From an uncultured Collinsella sp. (GTDB lineage Bacteria; Actinomycetota; Coriobacteriia; Coriobacteriales; Coriobacteriaceae): a stretch of 32,022 nt of DNA. The stretch lies in NCBI GenBank assembly GCA_900542945.1, contig UQPI01000023.1:1-32022 (forward strand), read 5' to 3'. Shown piece after piece: positions 20,715 through 28,299 of the stretch. The number at the start of each line of letters is the position of its first letter. Positions within the stretch are counted from its first letter, which is position 1. The position numbers were made by a program, and so were the translations under genes. The notes below the pieces were generated by a model that made no database searches, was not told the DNA's origin, and saw only the letters and a list, made by a program, of their open reading frames with translations.

Positions 20715-23024
20715 ATGGCATTGATCCCCAGCGAAGCGTATGCGGCCAAGCAGCCGTTTGTGGACAAGGAGACGCTCGAGCATATCGTCGAGCAGTTCCC
20801 CACGCCGTTTCATCTATACGACGAGGCGGGCATCCGCCGCAACATGCAAGAGGTGCGCGACGCCTTCGCATGGAACCCGGGCTTTAAGGAATACTTTGCC
20901 GTCAAAGCCAATCCCAACCCGGCGCTCATCTCCATCCTCAACGAATACGGCTGCGGCTGCGATTGTTCGAGCTATACCGAGCTCATGATCGCCCGCTCGC
21001 TGGGTATCACCGGCCACGACATCATGTTCTCGTCCAACGACACGCCGGCGGCGGACTTTGCCCTTGCAGATAAACTGGGCGCCATCGTCAACTTTGACGA
21101 CATCAGCCACATCGAGTTCTTTGAGCGTGTCGCGGGGCCCATCCCCAAGACAGTCAGCTGCCGCTTTAATCCGGGCGGCCTGTTCCAGCTCTCCAACGGC
21201 ATCATGGATAACCCCGGCGACTCCAAGTACGGCATGACCACCGAGCAGCTCTTTGAGGCCTTTCGCACGCTCAAGGCCAAGGGCGCCGAAAACTTTGGCA
21301 TCCACGCATTCCTTGCCAGCAACACCGTCACCAACGACTACTACCCCAAGCTCGCGCGCATCCTCTTTGAGCTTGCCGTGCGCCTGGAGCGCGAGACCGG
21401 CGCACACGTCGCCTTTATCAATCTGTCCGGCGGCGTCGGCATCCCCTACCTGCCCGAGCAGCAGGCCAACGATATCCATGCCATCGGCGAAGGAGTGCAT
21501 GCAGCCTACGATGAGATTCTGGTTCCCGCCGGCATGGGCGATGTGGCAATCTGCACCGAGATGGGCCGCTTTATGATGGGCCCCTACGGCTGCCTGGTCA
21601 CCAAGGCCATCCACGAGAAGCAAATCTACAAGGACTATATCGGTGTCGACGCAAGCGCCGTCGATCTGATCCGCCCTGCCATGTATGGCGCCTACCACCA
21701 CATTACGGTGATGGGCCAGCCGGGTGGCTCCGACAAGACCGCGGCGCCTGTCACAAACACGTACGACATTACGGGCAATCTGTGCGAGAACAACGACAAG
21801 TTCGCCATTGATCGCGAGTTGCCGCATATCGACATGGGCGACCTGCTCGTGATCCACGATACCGGCGCCCATGGCTACTCCATGGGCTACAACTACAACG
21901 GGCGCCTGCGCTCCGCCGAGGTGCTGCTGCGCCCCGATGGCTCGGCCGACCTTATCCGCCGTGCCGAGCGCCCGGGCGATTACTTTGCCACGCTCGACGT
22001 GCTGCCGTGCGGCCGCGAGCTGCTGGCCAAGTCGCGCGCCGAAAGTGCCCGCCATCGTGCCCAGGACGAGCGCCTGGCGGTCGCCGCCCAATGGAACAAG
22101 CGCATCCAAATCGCGAGAGCGAAGGAGAAGAACATGGACATCCGCAATCTCGAGGGCTCAATCGTCGCCCTTGTGACGCCGTTTAAAAAAGACGGCAGTG
22201 TCGACTTCGATGCGCTCGAGCGCCTTATCGATTTCCACCTGCAAAACGGTACCGACGCCATCCTCACCCTGGGCACCACCGGCGAGAGCGCCACGATGAC
22301 CGACGACGAGGACAACTCCGTTGTCGCCGCGGTGGTCAAGCAGGTTGCAGGCCGTGTCCCCGTCATCGCCGGCTCGGGCTCCAACTCCACGCAGACCATG
22401 CTCACCAAGTCGCTCACCTATCAGGGCCTGGGCGCCGACGGCCTGCTGCTCATTACCCCCTACTACAACAAGTCCAACGAAGAGGGCATCTACCAGCACT
22501 TTAAGACCGTTGCCGATGCCGTAGATATCCCCTGCATCCTGTACAACATCCCCGGCCGCTGCGGCTGCGGCATCAGCGAGCGCAACGTAGAGCGCTTGGC
22601 CGCGCACCCCAACATCATGGGTATTAAGGAAGCCTCGGGCAACGTCGCCTACGCGGCCAAGATCGCTCACCTGCTGTCCGACGACTTCCGCATGTACTCA
22701 GGCGAGGACGCACTTACCGTACCGCTCATGAGCCTGGGCGCCTCGGGCACCATCAGCGTGTGGGCAGACATTCAGCCGCAGCTCGTGCACGACATGTGCC
22801 GCGCCTATCTGGACGGTGACGTGGAGCGCGCCCGCGATATCCAGATTGCCGGCCAGCCGCTCATCAACGCCCTCTTTAGCGAGGTCAACCCCATCCCCGT
22901 CAAGGAAGCACTCGCCCAGATGGGTATGATCGAAGCCAACTACCGCATGCCGCTGTGCCCCATGGCAGACGACACGCGTTCCGCACTTACCGATGCTCTG
23001 AAGGGAGCTGGTCTGCTTGATTAA
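20715..23024 (+). CDS. lysA-dapA: LysA-DapA fusion: diaminopimelate decarboxylase + 4-hydroxy-tetrahydrodipicolinate synthase
   Basis: A single 769-codon frame encodes the last and first dedicated enzymes of lysine synthesis. Residues 1-473 are PLP-dependent diaminopimelate decarboxylase, with the cofactor lysine in YFAVKANPNP (K64) and INLSGGVGIPY, CTEMGRF and the late tyrosine region GAHGYSMGYNY. Residues 474-769 are DapA: TLGTTGES (Thr pair), YNIPGRCG (Tyr) and the Schiff-base lysine in MGIKEASGN (K638), spaced as in E. coli DapA. No stop lies between them. However, ATG 22134 at the junction has a perfect site GAAGGAG 6 nt upstream, so free DapA may also be made. ATG 20715 begins the gene behind the lysine riboswitch; dapB overlaps its end by 8 nt. 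Confidence 0.93.
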   Translation: MALIPSEAYAAKQPFVDKETLEHIVEQFPTPFHLYDEAGIRRNMQEVRDAFAWNPGFKEYFAVKANPNPALISILNEYGCGCDCSSYTELMIARSLGITGHDIMFSSNDTPAADFALADKLGAIVNFDDISHIEFFERVAGPIPKTVSCRFNPGGLFQLSNGIMDNPGDSKYGMTTEQLFEAFRTLKAKGAENFGIHAFLASNTVTNDYYPKLARILFELAVRLERETGAHVAFINLSGGVGIPYLPEQQANDIHAIGEGVHAAYDEILVPAGMGDVAICTEMGRFMMGPYGCLVTKAIHEKQIYKDYIGVDASAVDLIRPAMYGAYHHITVMGQPGGSDKTAAPVTNTYDITGNLCENNDKFAIDRELPHIDMGDLLVIHDTGAHGYSMGYNYNGRLRSAEVLLRPDGSADLIRRAERPGDYFATLDVLPCGRELLAKSRAESARHRAQDERLAVAAQWNKRIQIARAKEKNMDIRNLEGSIVALVTPFKKDGSVDFDALERLIDFHLQNGTDAILTLGTTGESATMTDDEDNSVVAAVVKQVAGRVPVIAGSGSNSTQTMLTKSLTYQGLGADGLLLITPYYNKSNEEGIYQHFKTVADAVDIPCILYNIPGRCGCGISERNVERLAAHPNIMGIKEASGNVAYAAKIAHLLSDDFRMYSGEDALTVPLMSLGASGTISVWADIQPQLVHDMCRAYLDGDVERARDIQIAGQPLINALFSEVNPIPVKEALAQMGMIEANYRMPLCPMADDTRSALTDALKGAGLLD
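22121..22136 (+). promoter_or_regulatory. dapA: Internal ribosome site and ATG for stand-alone DapA
   Basis: GAAGGAGAAGAAC precedes ATG 22134-22136 in frame with lysA. The spacing of 6 nt is optimal and the downstream protein begins exactly where DapA proteins normally start (MDIRNLEGSIVALVTPF). Confidence 0.75.
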
Positions 23025-23757
23025 GACCGTCATTATGGGAACGGGCCGCATGGGCTCGCTCATCCGCACTACCGCCGAAGGCATTGCCGACGCCTCCGGG
23101 CAGCCCGTTTTTGATATCGTGGCCCAGATCGGTTTTGACCTGTCCGAGCTCGAGAGCGCCCCGGCAGCCGACGTCATCATCGACTTCTCGAACGTCGTGA
23201 CCTTCGATGCCGTCGTCGCCTATGTCGAGCGTACAGGCGCCGCGTTGGTCTCGGGCACCACGGGCTACACACCCGATCAGATGGACCGCCTGCGCGAGCT
23301 TGGTCAGAACGTCCGCGTCATGCACTCCGGCAATTACTCCATCGGTATCGCAGCCCTGCGTCATCTGGTAGCACAGGCCACACGCGAGCTGCCCGGCTTT
23401 GACTGCGAGATTGTCGAGACGCACCACAACCAAAAGGTCGACGCTCCCAGCGGCACCGCCAAGCTGCTACTCGACGCCGTGGTCGAGGCCGAGCCAGAGG
23501 CTGGCTATCATCCCGTCTACGGTCGCGAGGGCATGTGCGGCGTTCGCGATCCCAAGGAAATCGGCATGCACTCGCTGCGCGGCGGCACCGTCGCCGGCGT
23601 ACACGGGGTGAGCTTCTTTGGCCAGGACGAGGAGGTCACGCTTAGCCATCGCGCTACGAGCCGCCAGATCTTTGTCAACGGCGCTCTGGCCGCCGCTCAA
23701 AAGCTCGTCGCCCGTGAACCCGGCTTCTATACGTTCGACCAGGTCATGTTTGCCTAA
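23017..23757 (+). CDS. dapB: 4-hydroxy-tetrahydrodipicolinate reductase
   Basis: The 246-residue second enzyme of the lysine pathway, reducing the DapA product with NAD(P)H in the cytoplasm. The N-terminal GTGRMG nucleotide-binding loop, the SGTTGYT segment and the catalytic ETHHNQKVDAPSGTA block are all present. The start is TTG 23017, which gives the standard N-terminus MIKTVIMGTGRMG, overlaps the lysA-dapA stop by 8 nt and has AAGGGAG 9 nt upstream, implying translational coupling. Confidence 0.95.
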   Translation: MIKTVIMGTGRMGSLIRTTAEGIADASGQPVFDIVAQIGFDLSELESAPAADVIIDFSNVVTFDAVVAYVERTGAALVSGTTGYTPDQMDRLRELGQNVRVMHSGNYSIGIAALRHLVAQATRELPGFDCEIVETHHNQKVDAPSGTAKLLLDAVVEAEPEAGYHPVYGREGMCGVRDPKEIGMHSLRGGTVAGVHGVSFFGQDEEVTLSHRATSRQIFVNGALAAAQKLVAREPGFYTFDQVMFA

Positions 23758-23796
23758 CCAGGTATCAACCGAATCCGCCCAAAGGAGAGATAGCAA

Positions 23797-24516
23797 ATGA
23801 GCAACGCAGCCGAGATGGATGCCCAGGAGATTATCAATTACATCGCCACCGCGCCTAAAAAGACGCCTGTCAAGCTGTATGTGCGCGAGAAGCCCGGCAT
23901 GAAGGTTGCCTGGGGCGATGCGCACGTCTACGGCGGCCGTCGTGGCAAGACCGTCTTTGGCGACTGGGATGAGCTCAAGGCCATCCTCGATGCCAATGCC
24001 GATTCCATCGATTACTACGATGTGGAGAACGACTGCCGCAACTCCGCCGTGCCCATGCTCGACCTTAAGGGCATAAACGCCCGCATTGAGCCGGGCGCGA
24101 TCATCCGCGACCGCGTCGAGATCGGTGACCGCGCTGTCATCATGATGGGCGCCATCATCAACATCGGCTCCGTTATCGGCGAGGGCTCCATGATCGATAT
24201 GGGCGCCGTGCTGGGCGGCCGCGCCACCGTGGGCAAGAACTGCCACATCGGCGCCGGTACCGTGCTGGCAGGCGTCGTTGAGCCCGCGAGCGCCACGCCC
24301 GTCATCATCGAGGATGATGTCATGATTGGCGCCAACGCCGTGGTCCTGGAGGGCGTGCGCGTGGGCAAGGGTGCTGTCGTTGCCGCCGGCGCCGTATGCG
24401 TCGAGGACGTCCCCGCCGGCGCCGTCGTGGCCGGTGTCCCCGCCCGCGTCATCAAGATGCGCGACGCCCAGACCGACAGCAAGACCGGCCTGGAAGAGGG
24501 CTTACGTCAACTGTAG
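23797..24516 (+). CDS. dapH: Tetrahydrodipicolinate N-acetyltransferase
   Basis: A 239-residue left-handed beta-helix acetyltransferase, the branch enzyme of the acetylase variant of lysine synthesis (acetyl-CoA + tetrahydrodipicolinate). Hexapeptide repeats run from ARIEPGAIIRDRVEIGDRAV to VGKGAVVAAGAVCVEDVPAG. Length and sequence fit the YkuQ/DapH type (about 236 residues), not the larger DapD succinyltransferase. ATG 23797 follows AAAGGAGAG. It is the last gene of the riboswitch operon, and a structured repeat element begins 1 nt after its stop. Confidence 0.94.
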   Translation: MSNAAEMDAQEIINYIATAPKKTPVKLYVREKPGMKVAWGDAHVYGGRRGKTVFGDWDELKAILDANADSIDYYDVENDCRNSAVPMLDLKGINARIEPGAIIRDRVEIGDRAVIMMGAIINIGSVIGEGSMIDMGAVLGGRATVGKNCHIGAGTVLAGVVEPASATPVIIEDDVMIGANAVVLEGVRVGKGAVVAAGAVCVEDVPAGAVVAGVPARVIKMRDAQTDSKTGLEEGLRQL

Positions 24517-24517
24517 G

Positions 24518-24663
24518 GTTACGCGGTTTTACCAAACCGCGTAACTAGCCGACGCTGCAAACGACCCAGAGCGGCAATCTGACGTTCAATCGTCGGGCAT
24601 GACCAGAAGGTCAATGCCCTCCTCTTTCACGTCACCTTGCTCGCTCTGGGTCGTTTTCGCTGA
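24518..24663 (+). repeat. Structured intergenic element, copy 2 (after dapH)
   Basis: Begins 1 nt past the dapH stop with GTTACGCGGTTT/AAACCGCGTAAC (24518-24529, 24534-24545), then CGACGCTGCAAACG, a 13-bp stem (24560-24572 with 24643-24655), TGACGT/ACGTCA (24580-24585, 24629-24634) and an apical hairpin GGGCAT-GACC/GGTC-ATGCCC. Relative to copy 1 the apical hairpin and several outer-stem pairs have changed on both sides, keeping pairing. Confidence 0.8.
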
Positions 24664-24701
24664 CTTATGCTCAACCAGTAGCGAAATTAAGCCCCAAGTA
24701 A

Positions 24702-24741
24702 AAAGGCCGAAGCCCTCATCCGAGGCTTCGGCCTTTGTTTT
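24702..24741. terminator. Bidirectional terminator between dapH and the nucleoid-protein gene
   Basis: AAAGGCCGAAGCC (24702-24714) pairs with GGCTTCGGCCTTT (24724-24736) followed by GTTTTT. A-run on the left lets it act on the minus strand too. Confidence 0.9.
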
Positions 24742-24762
24742 TCTGCAGCGTCCAAGCGCAGT

Positions 24763-25767
24763 TTATCGATTCTCGATGCTGCCGATATTCTTGAGCTCGA
24801 TGGAGATGAGGCCGTTGGGCTCGTTGACAAACTCGATGTACTCGGAGTTCGAACCCATCTCGGCCGGGAAGCTGATCTCGATACCCGTATCGGTACGAAT
24901 CTTATGATTGCGCACCGCCGCGCGCTCGACCTGCTTGCGCTCCACGGGAACGCGCTCGGGAACCTTCTCCTCGGTCAGTGCCGCGCGCACACTTTCCTTG
25001 ATGACCGGTTCGTCCTCAAAGACCTCATCGACGATATCCCAGGGCGGAAGCTCCTCGTCATCCTCGACCTTCTCGGCCACAGCGGCCTTAACCTTGGCGA
25101 GCGCCACGGCCGTGTTGGCGCCGTGCTCCTCGGCGACTTCCTCGACCACACGCGTCACGGTGTCGATGACCTCCTTGCCCGATACGCCCGTGTCGCACTG
25201 CAGCAGGCCATCGGGGATAAGCATACGGTCCTCGCCGGCAATCTTGCGCTTCTTGTCCACGTAGCCAATCTCCATGGTACTCGCGCGTACGATGGCATAG
25301 CTCGGCACCTTTTGCGAGGGGTTCGGCAGAATGGCGTAGTGGCGCGCGATGTCGTTGCGTACCTCTCCCTCCTCGCGGCCCACCTCGTGCATAAAAGCCT
25401 GCTTGGAGCCCAACAGCATTACGGCAAACCAACGGGCATCCTCATCGTCGTCAAAATCGGCCACGAGCACGTCGGTGGACTCGGCTTTCTCGGCTTTGGT
25501 GAGCTCGGAGGAGATAAACTCCGCAATCTGCTGCGACAGGTCCACGAACTCGCGCTCGCCAAAGAAATAGCCCTTGAGCTCGCCGCCAAACGCTGAGTTC
25601 TCCGCAAACGTGGCGCGCTTATTGTCGGCAGAGGTGCGTGCGCGGCGCAGATGCGTGGTCACGAAGCTGCGCACGGTACGGCTCTCGATATCGAGCTCGC
25701 GCTGGCTCATGACGTTGATGGCAGAGTCAAAGTCCAGGATATGCAGAATCGCGTGATTGATTTTCAT
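24763..25767 (-). CDS. Nucleoid-associated protein (37-kDa NA37/YejK family)
   Basis: A 334-residue protein of family PF04245. These proteins associate with the nucleoid in enterobacteria, but the biochemical role is unclear. Recognisable parts are the start KINHAILHILDF, the acidic LVADFDDDEDARWFAVMLLGSK strand, and a Glu/Val-rich middle that looks charged and helical (about 200-270). The C-terminus ends in NGLISIELKNI, a typical closing strand. ATG 25767 is preferred to ATG 25776 because the only Shine-Dalgarno-like sequence (ACGGA) is directly adjacent to the upstream ATG. A -10-like TATACT lies about 40 nt upstream on the minus strand. Confidence 0.82.
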   Translation of the reverse strand: MKINHAILHILDFDSAINVMSQRELDIESRTVRSFVTTHLRRARTSADNKRATFAENSAFGGELKGYFFGEREFVDLSQQIAEFISSELTKAEKAESTDVLVADFDDDEDARWFAVMLLGSKQAFMHEVGREEGEVRNDIARHYAILPNPSQKVPSYAIVRASTMEIGYVDKKRKIAGEDRMLIPDGLLQCDTGVSGKEVIDTVTRVVEEVAEEHGANTAVALAKVKAAVAEKVEDDEELPPWDIVDEVFEDEPVIKESVRAALTEEKVPERVPVERKQVERAAVRNHKIRTDTGIEISFPAEMGSNSEYIEFVNEPNGLISIELKNIGSIENR

Positions 25768-25823
25768 ATACGGCATTCCGTTCTAGATCGAATTGAGCAC
25801 AAATCAGTATAGCGGTCGGCAGA

Positions 25824-25856
25824 TTGATGCATCGGGGTCAGGTTGCTTTGCACCAA
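25824..25856. repeat. 33-bp imperfect palindromic repeat, copy A
   Basis: TTGATGC (25824-25830) and GCACCAA (25850-25856) form a 7-bp inverted repeat with one G-U pair. The 23 bp at 25834-25856 are identical to 27060-27082 (core GTCAGGTTGCTTTGCACC). It ends 3 nt from the stop codon of the DUF2974 gene. Confidence 0.75.
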
Positions 25857-25859
25857 TGG

Positions 25860-27020
25860 TTAGCGCAGGAGCTCGGACTGCCATGCCTCGAGCTGCTCGG
25901 CAAAGCTCTTGCCGCTCGTGGGTACGCTGAGCTCGGGGCGCTTGGGCAACAGCGCGCATTTAAGGATTGCCACGATGGTCTGCGAGACAAAGCGTCGCGT
26001 ATCCTTGTCAAAGCCTTGCGCAGCCTGGAGCATCACAGGCAGGCTCTCGCGCAGATTCCCAGCGATATCCGCAAACCGCTCAGCACCCGTAGCCTCAAAC
26101 ACGGAGAACAACGCATCTACAAAACGCTCGCGCTCGCTAGGCGACACTGCAAGCAGCATCTCGCGAATAGAGCCATCAACGTATCGAGCACCGGCGGACA
26201 GGCGCTCACAGTACACGAAGTCGCGACCATCAACCACCCAGCTAAAGGGATTGTGTTGCAGCAGGCTGAACTCGGTGCTCTCAACGATGGCATAGTCCTC
26301 CTGTGTCTCGAACATCATGCCAAAGATCGACGATCGAGGTAGCGTCTTGTCGATTCGACCGGAAAGATCGGCAAAAGCCTTGCCGTTCAGAAACTCCTCG
26401 ACGAAGCCCGGACCATCATGGGAATACGCCCGCTCGATTCGCCCACGGGCGACATCGGAGCACATCGCCGCACCGTACACCGCAAGGTTTCCACCCTTGG
26501 AATGACCTCCGCACAAAAGCGGCCCACCAATCGCATCCGCCGCCTCGTCCACATAACGCGCCGCGGATTCCTGGGCCGGCACAGGACACCGGAACGCCAT
26601 GTTAAAGTCCTCTTTCCAGCCCACAATCGTGCTGTCGGTCCCCCGGAAGGAAAGATAACTAAACCCCGCCGGAAACCGGAACGCCATGGCTGCAAACTGC
26701 TCAGTCGCCACCGCATCGCTCACGGTACGATAGCCGCAAACACGAACGCCACGGTAGCGAGGGCTTGCTGCCACAGCCTCCAACAAGGCCCTGCCCCCCT
26801 CCGGATCCCACAGGTCACCAATCATGTCTTGGTAGCACTCAGCGCGCAGCAACTCACGCACGTCCAGTCCCTGCCAGCCGGTAAGCTCCGGCATATCCCC
26901 CGGCAAACGCAAATAGGACAACCACGCAAAGACCAGGCTATCCACCGCGCAGAACGGCCGTTCCTCAAACGGATCAAACGCCGTCTGGGCATAGGTCAAG
27001 AAATTAGGCGAATCCGACAT
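25860..27020 (-). CDS. DUF2974 alpha/beta-hydrolase-like protein
   Basis: A 386-residue cytosolic protein of the DUF2974 (Mbeg1-like) group within the lipase/alpha-beta-hydrolase superfamily. It has the nucleophile elbow GHSKGG (Ser174) with LSFRGTD upstream, as in lipase-like folds. Substrate is unknown; a role as esterase or phospholipase is inference. ATG 27020 is supported by GGGAGAG 4 nt upstream; the longer frame to 27224 overlaps the ldh terminator and is not used. The gene is bounded on both sides by the 33-bp repeat. Confidence 0.82.
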   Translation of the reverse strand: MSDSPNFLTYAQTAFDPFEERPFCAVDSLVFAWLSYLRLPGDMPELTGWQGLDVRELLRAECYQDMIGDLWDPEGGRALLEAVAASPRYRGVRVCGYRTVSDAVATEQFAAMAFRFPAGFSYLSFRGTDSTIVGWKEDFNMAFRCPVPAQESAARYVDEAADAIGGPLLCGGHSKGGNLAVYGAAMCSDVARGRIERAYSHDGPGFVEEFLNGKAFADLSGRIDKTLPRSSIFGMMFETQEDYAIVESTEFSLLQHNPFSWVVDGRDFVYCERLSAGARYVDGSIREMLLAVSPSERERFVDALFSVFEATGAERFADIAGNLRESLPVMLQAAQGFDKDTRRFVSQTIVAILKCALLPKRPELSVPTSGKSFAEQLEAWQSELLR

Positions 27021-27050
27021 GGCTCTCCCATCAACTATGGCGCATTGAGA

Positions 27051-27082
27051 TGGTGCGTTGGGGTCAGGTTGCTTTGCACCAA
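27051..27082. repeat. 33-bp imperfect palindromic repeat, copy B
   Basis: GGTGC (27052-27056) with GCACC (27076-27080) encloses the same core as copy A. The changed end bases remain paired. It abuts the T-run of the ldh terminator and lies 31 bp upstream of the DUF2974 start. Confidence 0.75.
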
Positions 27083-27116
27083 AAAGGCGCCCGGGCCGTG
27101 TGGACCCGGACGCCTT
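27081..27116 (-). terminator. Intrinsic terminator of ldh
   Basis: On the minus strand AAGGCG and CCGGG (27116-27105) pair with CCCGG and CGCCTT (27095-27084), one mismatch, then TTTTT. Located 32 nt after the ldh stop. Confidence 0.88.
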
Positions 27117-27147
27117 CATTGTAGCTTTTCGCTCTGGCGAGCTTGAT

Positions 27148-28098
27148 TTAGCAGGAGAAGTCGACGCTGTCGATGATGTCCTTGAGGGCCTTAGCGGAGG
27201 CGGTAAGCTCATGCTGCTCGTCATCGTTCAGCGGCACGGGGACGCGGCAGACAACGCCGTCGCGGCCGACGACGGTCGGCATGGAGATGGCAAGATCGGA
27301 CAGGCCATACTCGCCCACCATGAGCGAGGAGACGGGCAGAACGGTCTGCTCATCGCGCATGACGGCGGTGCAGATGCGCTTGACGGCCATGGCAACGCCA
27401 TAGTAGGTGGCGTGCTTCTTCTCGATGATGGTGTAAGCGGAGTTCTTGACGTCCTCGGCGATGCGCTTCTCGGCAGCCTCATGCTCCAGATGGCCGTGAA
27501 GCTCGCAGAAGGTGTTCAGCGGCACGCCGGCAACCTGAGCGCTGGACCAGGCGACAAACTCGGAATCGCCGTGCTCGCCCATGACGTAGGCCTGGACATC
27601 GCGCGGGTCAACCTCGACGTGGGCGCCGAGCATCTGCTGCAGACGGCCGGTGTCGAGTACAGTGCCCGAACCGATGACATGGCCCTCAGGAAGGCCGGAC
27701 ATCTTGATAGCGGCGTAGGTCAGAACGTCGACCGGGTTGGAGACGATGAGCAGAATGCCGTCGAAGCCAGACTTCTTAATCTCGGGAATAATGGACTTAA
27801 AGATGCTGACGTTCTTGTTGACCAGGTCCAGGCGGGTCTCACCGGGCTTCTGGGCAGCGCCAGCGGTGACGACGATCATGGCAGCATCGGCGACATCGGA
27901 ATAATCGCCGGCGTAGATCTTCATCGGCTCGGCAAACGTCATGCCGTGCGCGATATCCAGCGCCTCACCCTCGGCGCGGTTCTTGTCCACGTCGATGAGG
28001 ACCATCTCGGAGAACAGACCACTCTGCATCAACGCGAACGCCGACGACGAACCGACGAAACCGCAGCCGACAATAGCGACCTTCTTCTCGTTAACCAT
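27148..28098 (-). CDS. ldh: L-lactate dehydrogenase
   Basis: A 316-residue NAD-dependent enzyme reducing pyruvate to L-lactate, the usual fermentation end step. It has the Rossmann motif GCGFVGSS (11-18), GAAQKPGETRLDLV with the substrate arginine region, SNPVDVLTY, DPRDVQAYVMGEHGDSEF with the catalytic His, and the C-terminal NDDEQHEL. The GAAQKPGE loop favours lactate over malate dehydrogenase. ATG 28098 follows GGGAG; an upstream frame open to 28176 lies in the leader hairpin and is rejected. Upstream is the aminotransferase gene with 201 bp between, containing a hairpin. Confidence 0.95.
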   Translation of the reverse strand: MVNEKKVAIVGCGFVGSSSAFALMQSGLFSEMVLIDVDKNRAEGEALDIAHGMTFAEPMKIYAGDYSDVADAAMIVVTAGAAQKPGETRLDLVNKNVSIFKSIIPEIKKSGFDGILLIVSNPVDVLTYAAIKMSGLPEGHVIGSGTVLDTGRLQQMLGAHVEVDPRDVQAYVMGEHGDSEFVAWSSAQVAGVPLNTFCELHGHLEHEAAEKRIAEDVKNSAYTIIEKKHATYYGVAMAVKRICTAVMRDEQTVLPVSSLMVGEYGLSDLAISMPTVVGRDGVVCRVPVPLNDDEQHELTASAKALKDIIDSVDFSC

Positions 28099-28125
28099 TA
28101 GAAACTCCCATCTCTCTCCACAAAC

Positions 28126-28154
28126 AAGCCGCCCGGGAACGACCCGAGCGGCTT
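28126..28154 (-). promoter_or_regulatory. Leader hairpin upstream of ldh
   Basis: AAGCCGC (28126-28132) and GCGGCTT (28148-28154) pair, with an extra CGGG/CCCG inside. On the minus strand it ends GCTTGTTTG 27 nt before the ldh start; it could be a terminator for read-through or an mRNA-stabilising 5' hairpin. A weaker stem CGAAA-TCGG-TTTCG at about 28260-28273 lies after the aminotransferase gene. Confidence 0.5.
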
Positions 28155-28299
28155 GCCGTAATCCCAATACATCCAATCGGGACTTTGATTATGCTCCTAT
28201 TCGCAGCCAAAAAACGACCGTTTACCGAAATTATTTGCAGGATTCGTAAAATAACTGCACGAAATCGGTTTCGAGCTATTGACGCGCCGAAATAGTTTT

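Noticed and set aside
27058..28101. Plus-strand frame of 347 codons over ldh
   Set aside because: Antisense shadow of lactate dehydrogenase; no ribosome site and low-complexity Asp/Gly/His-rich product.
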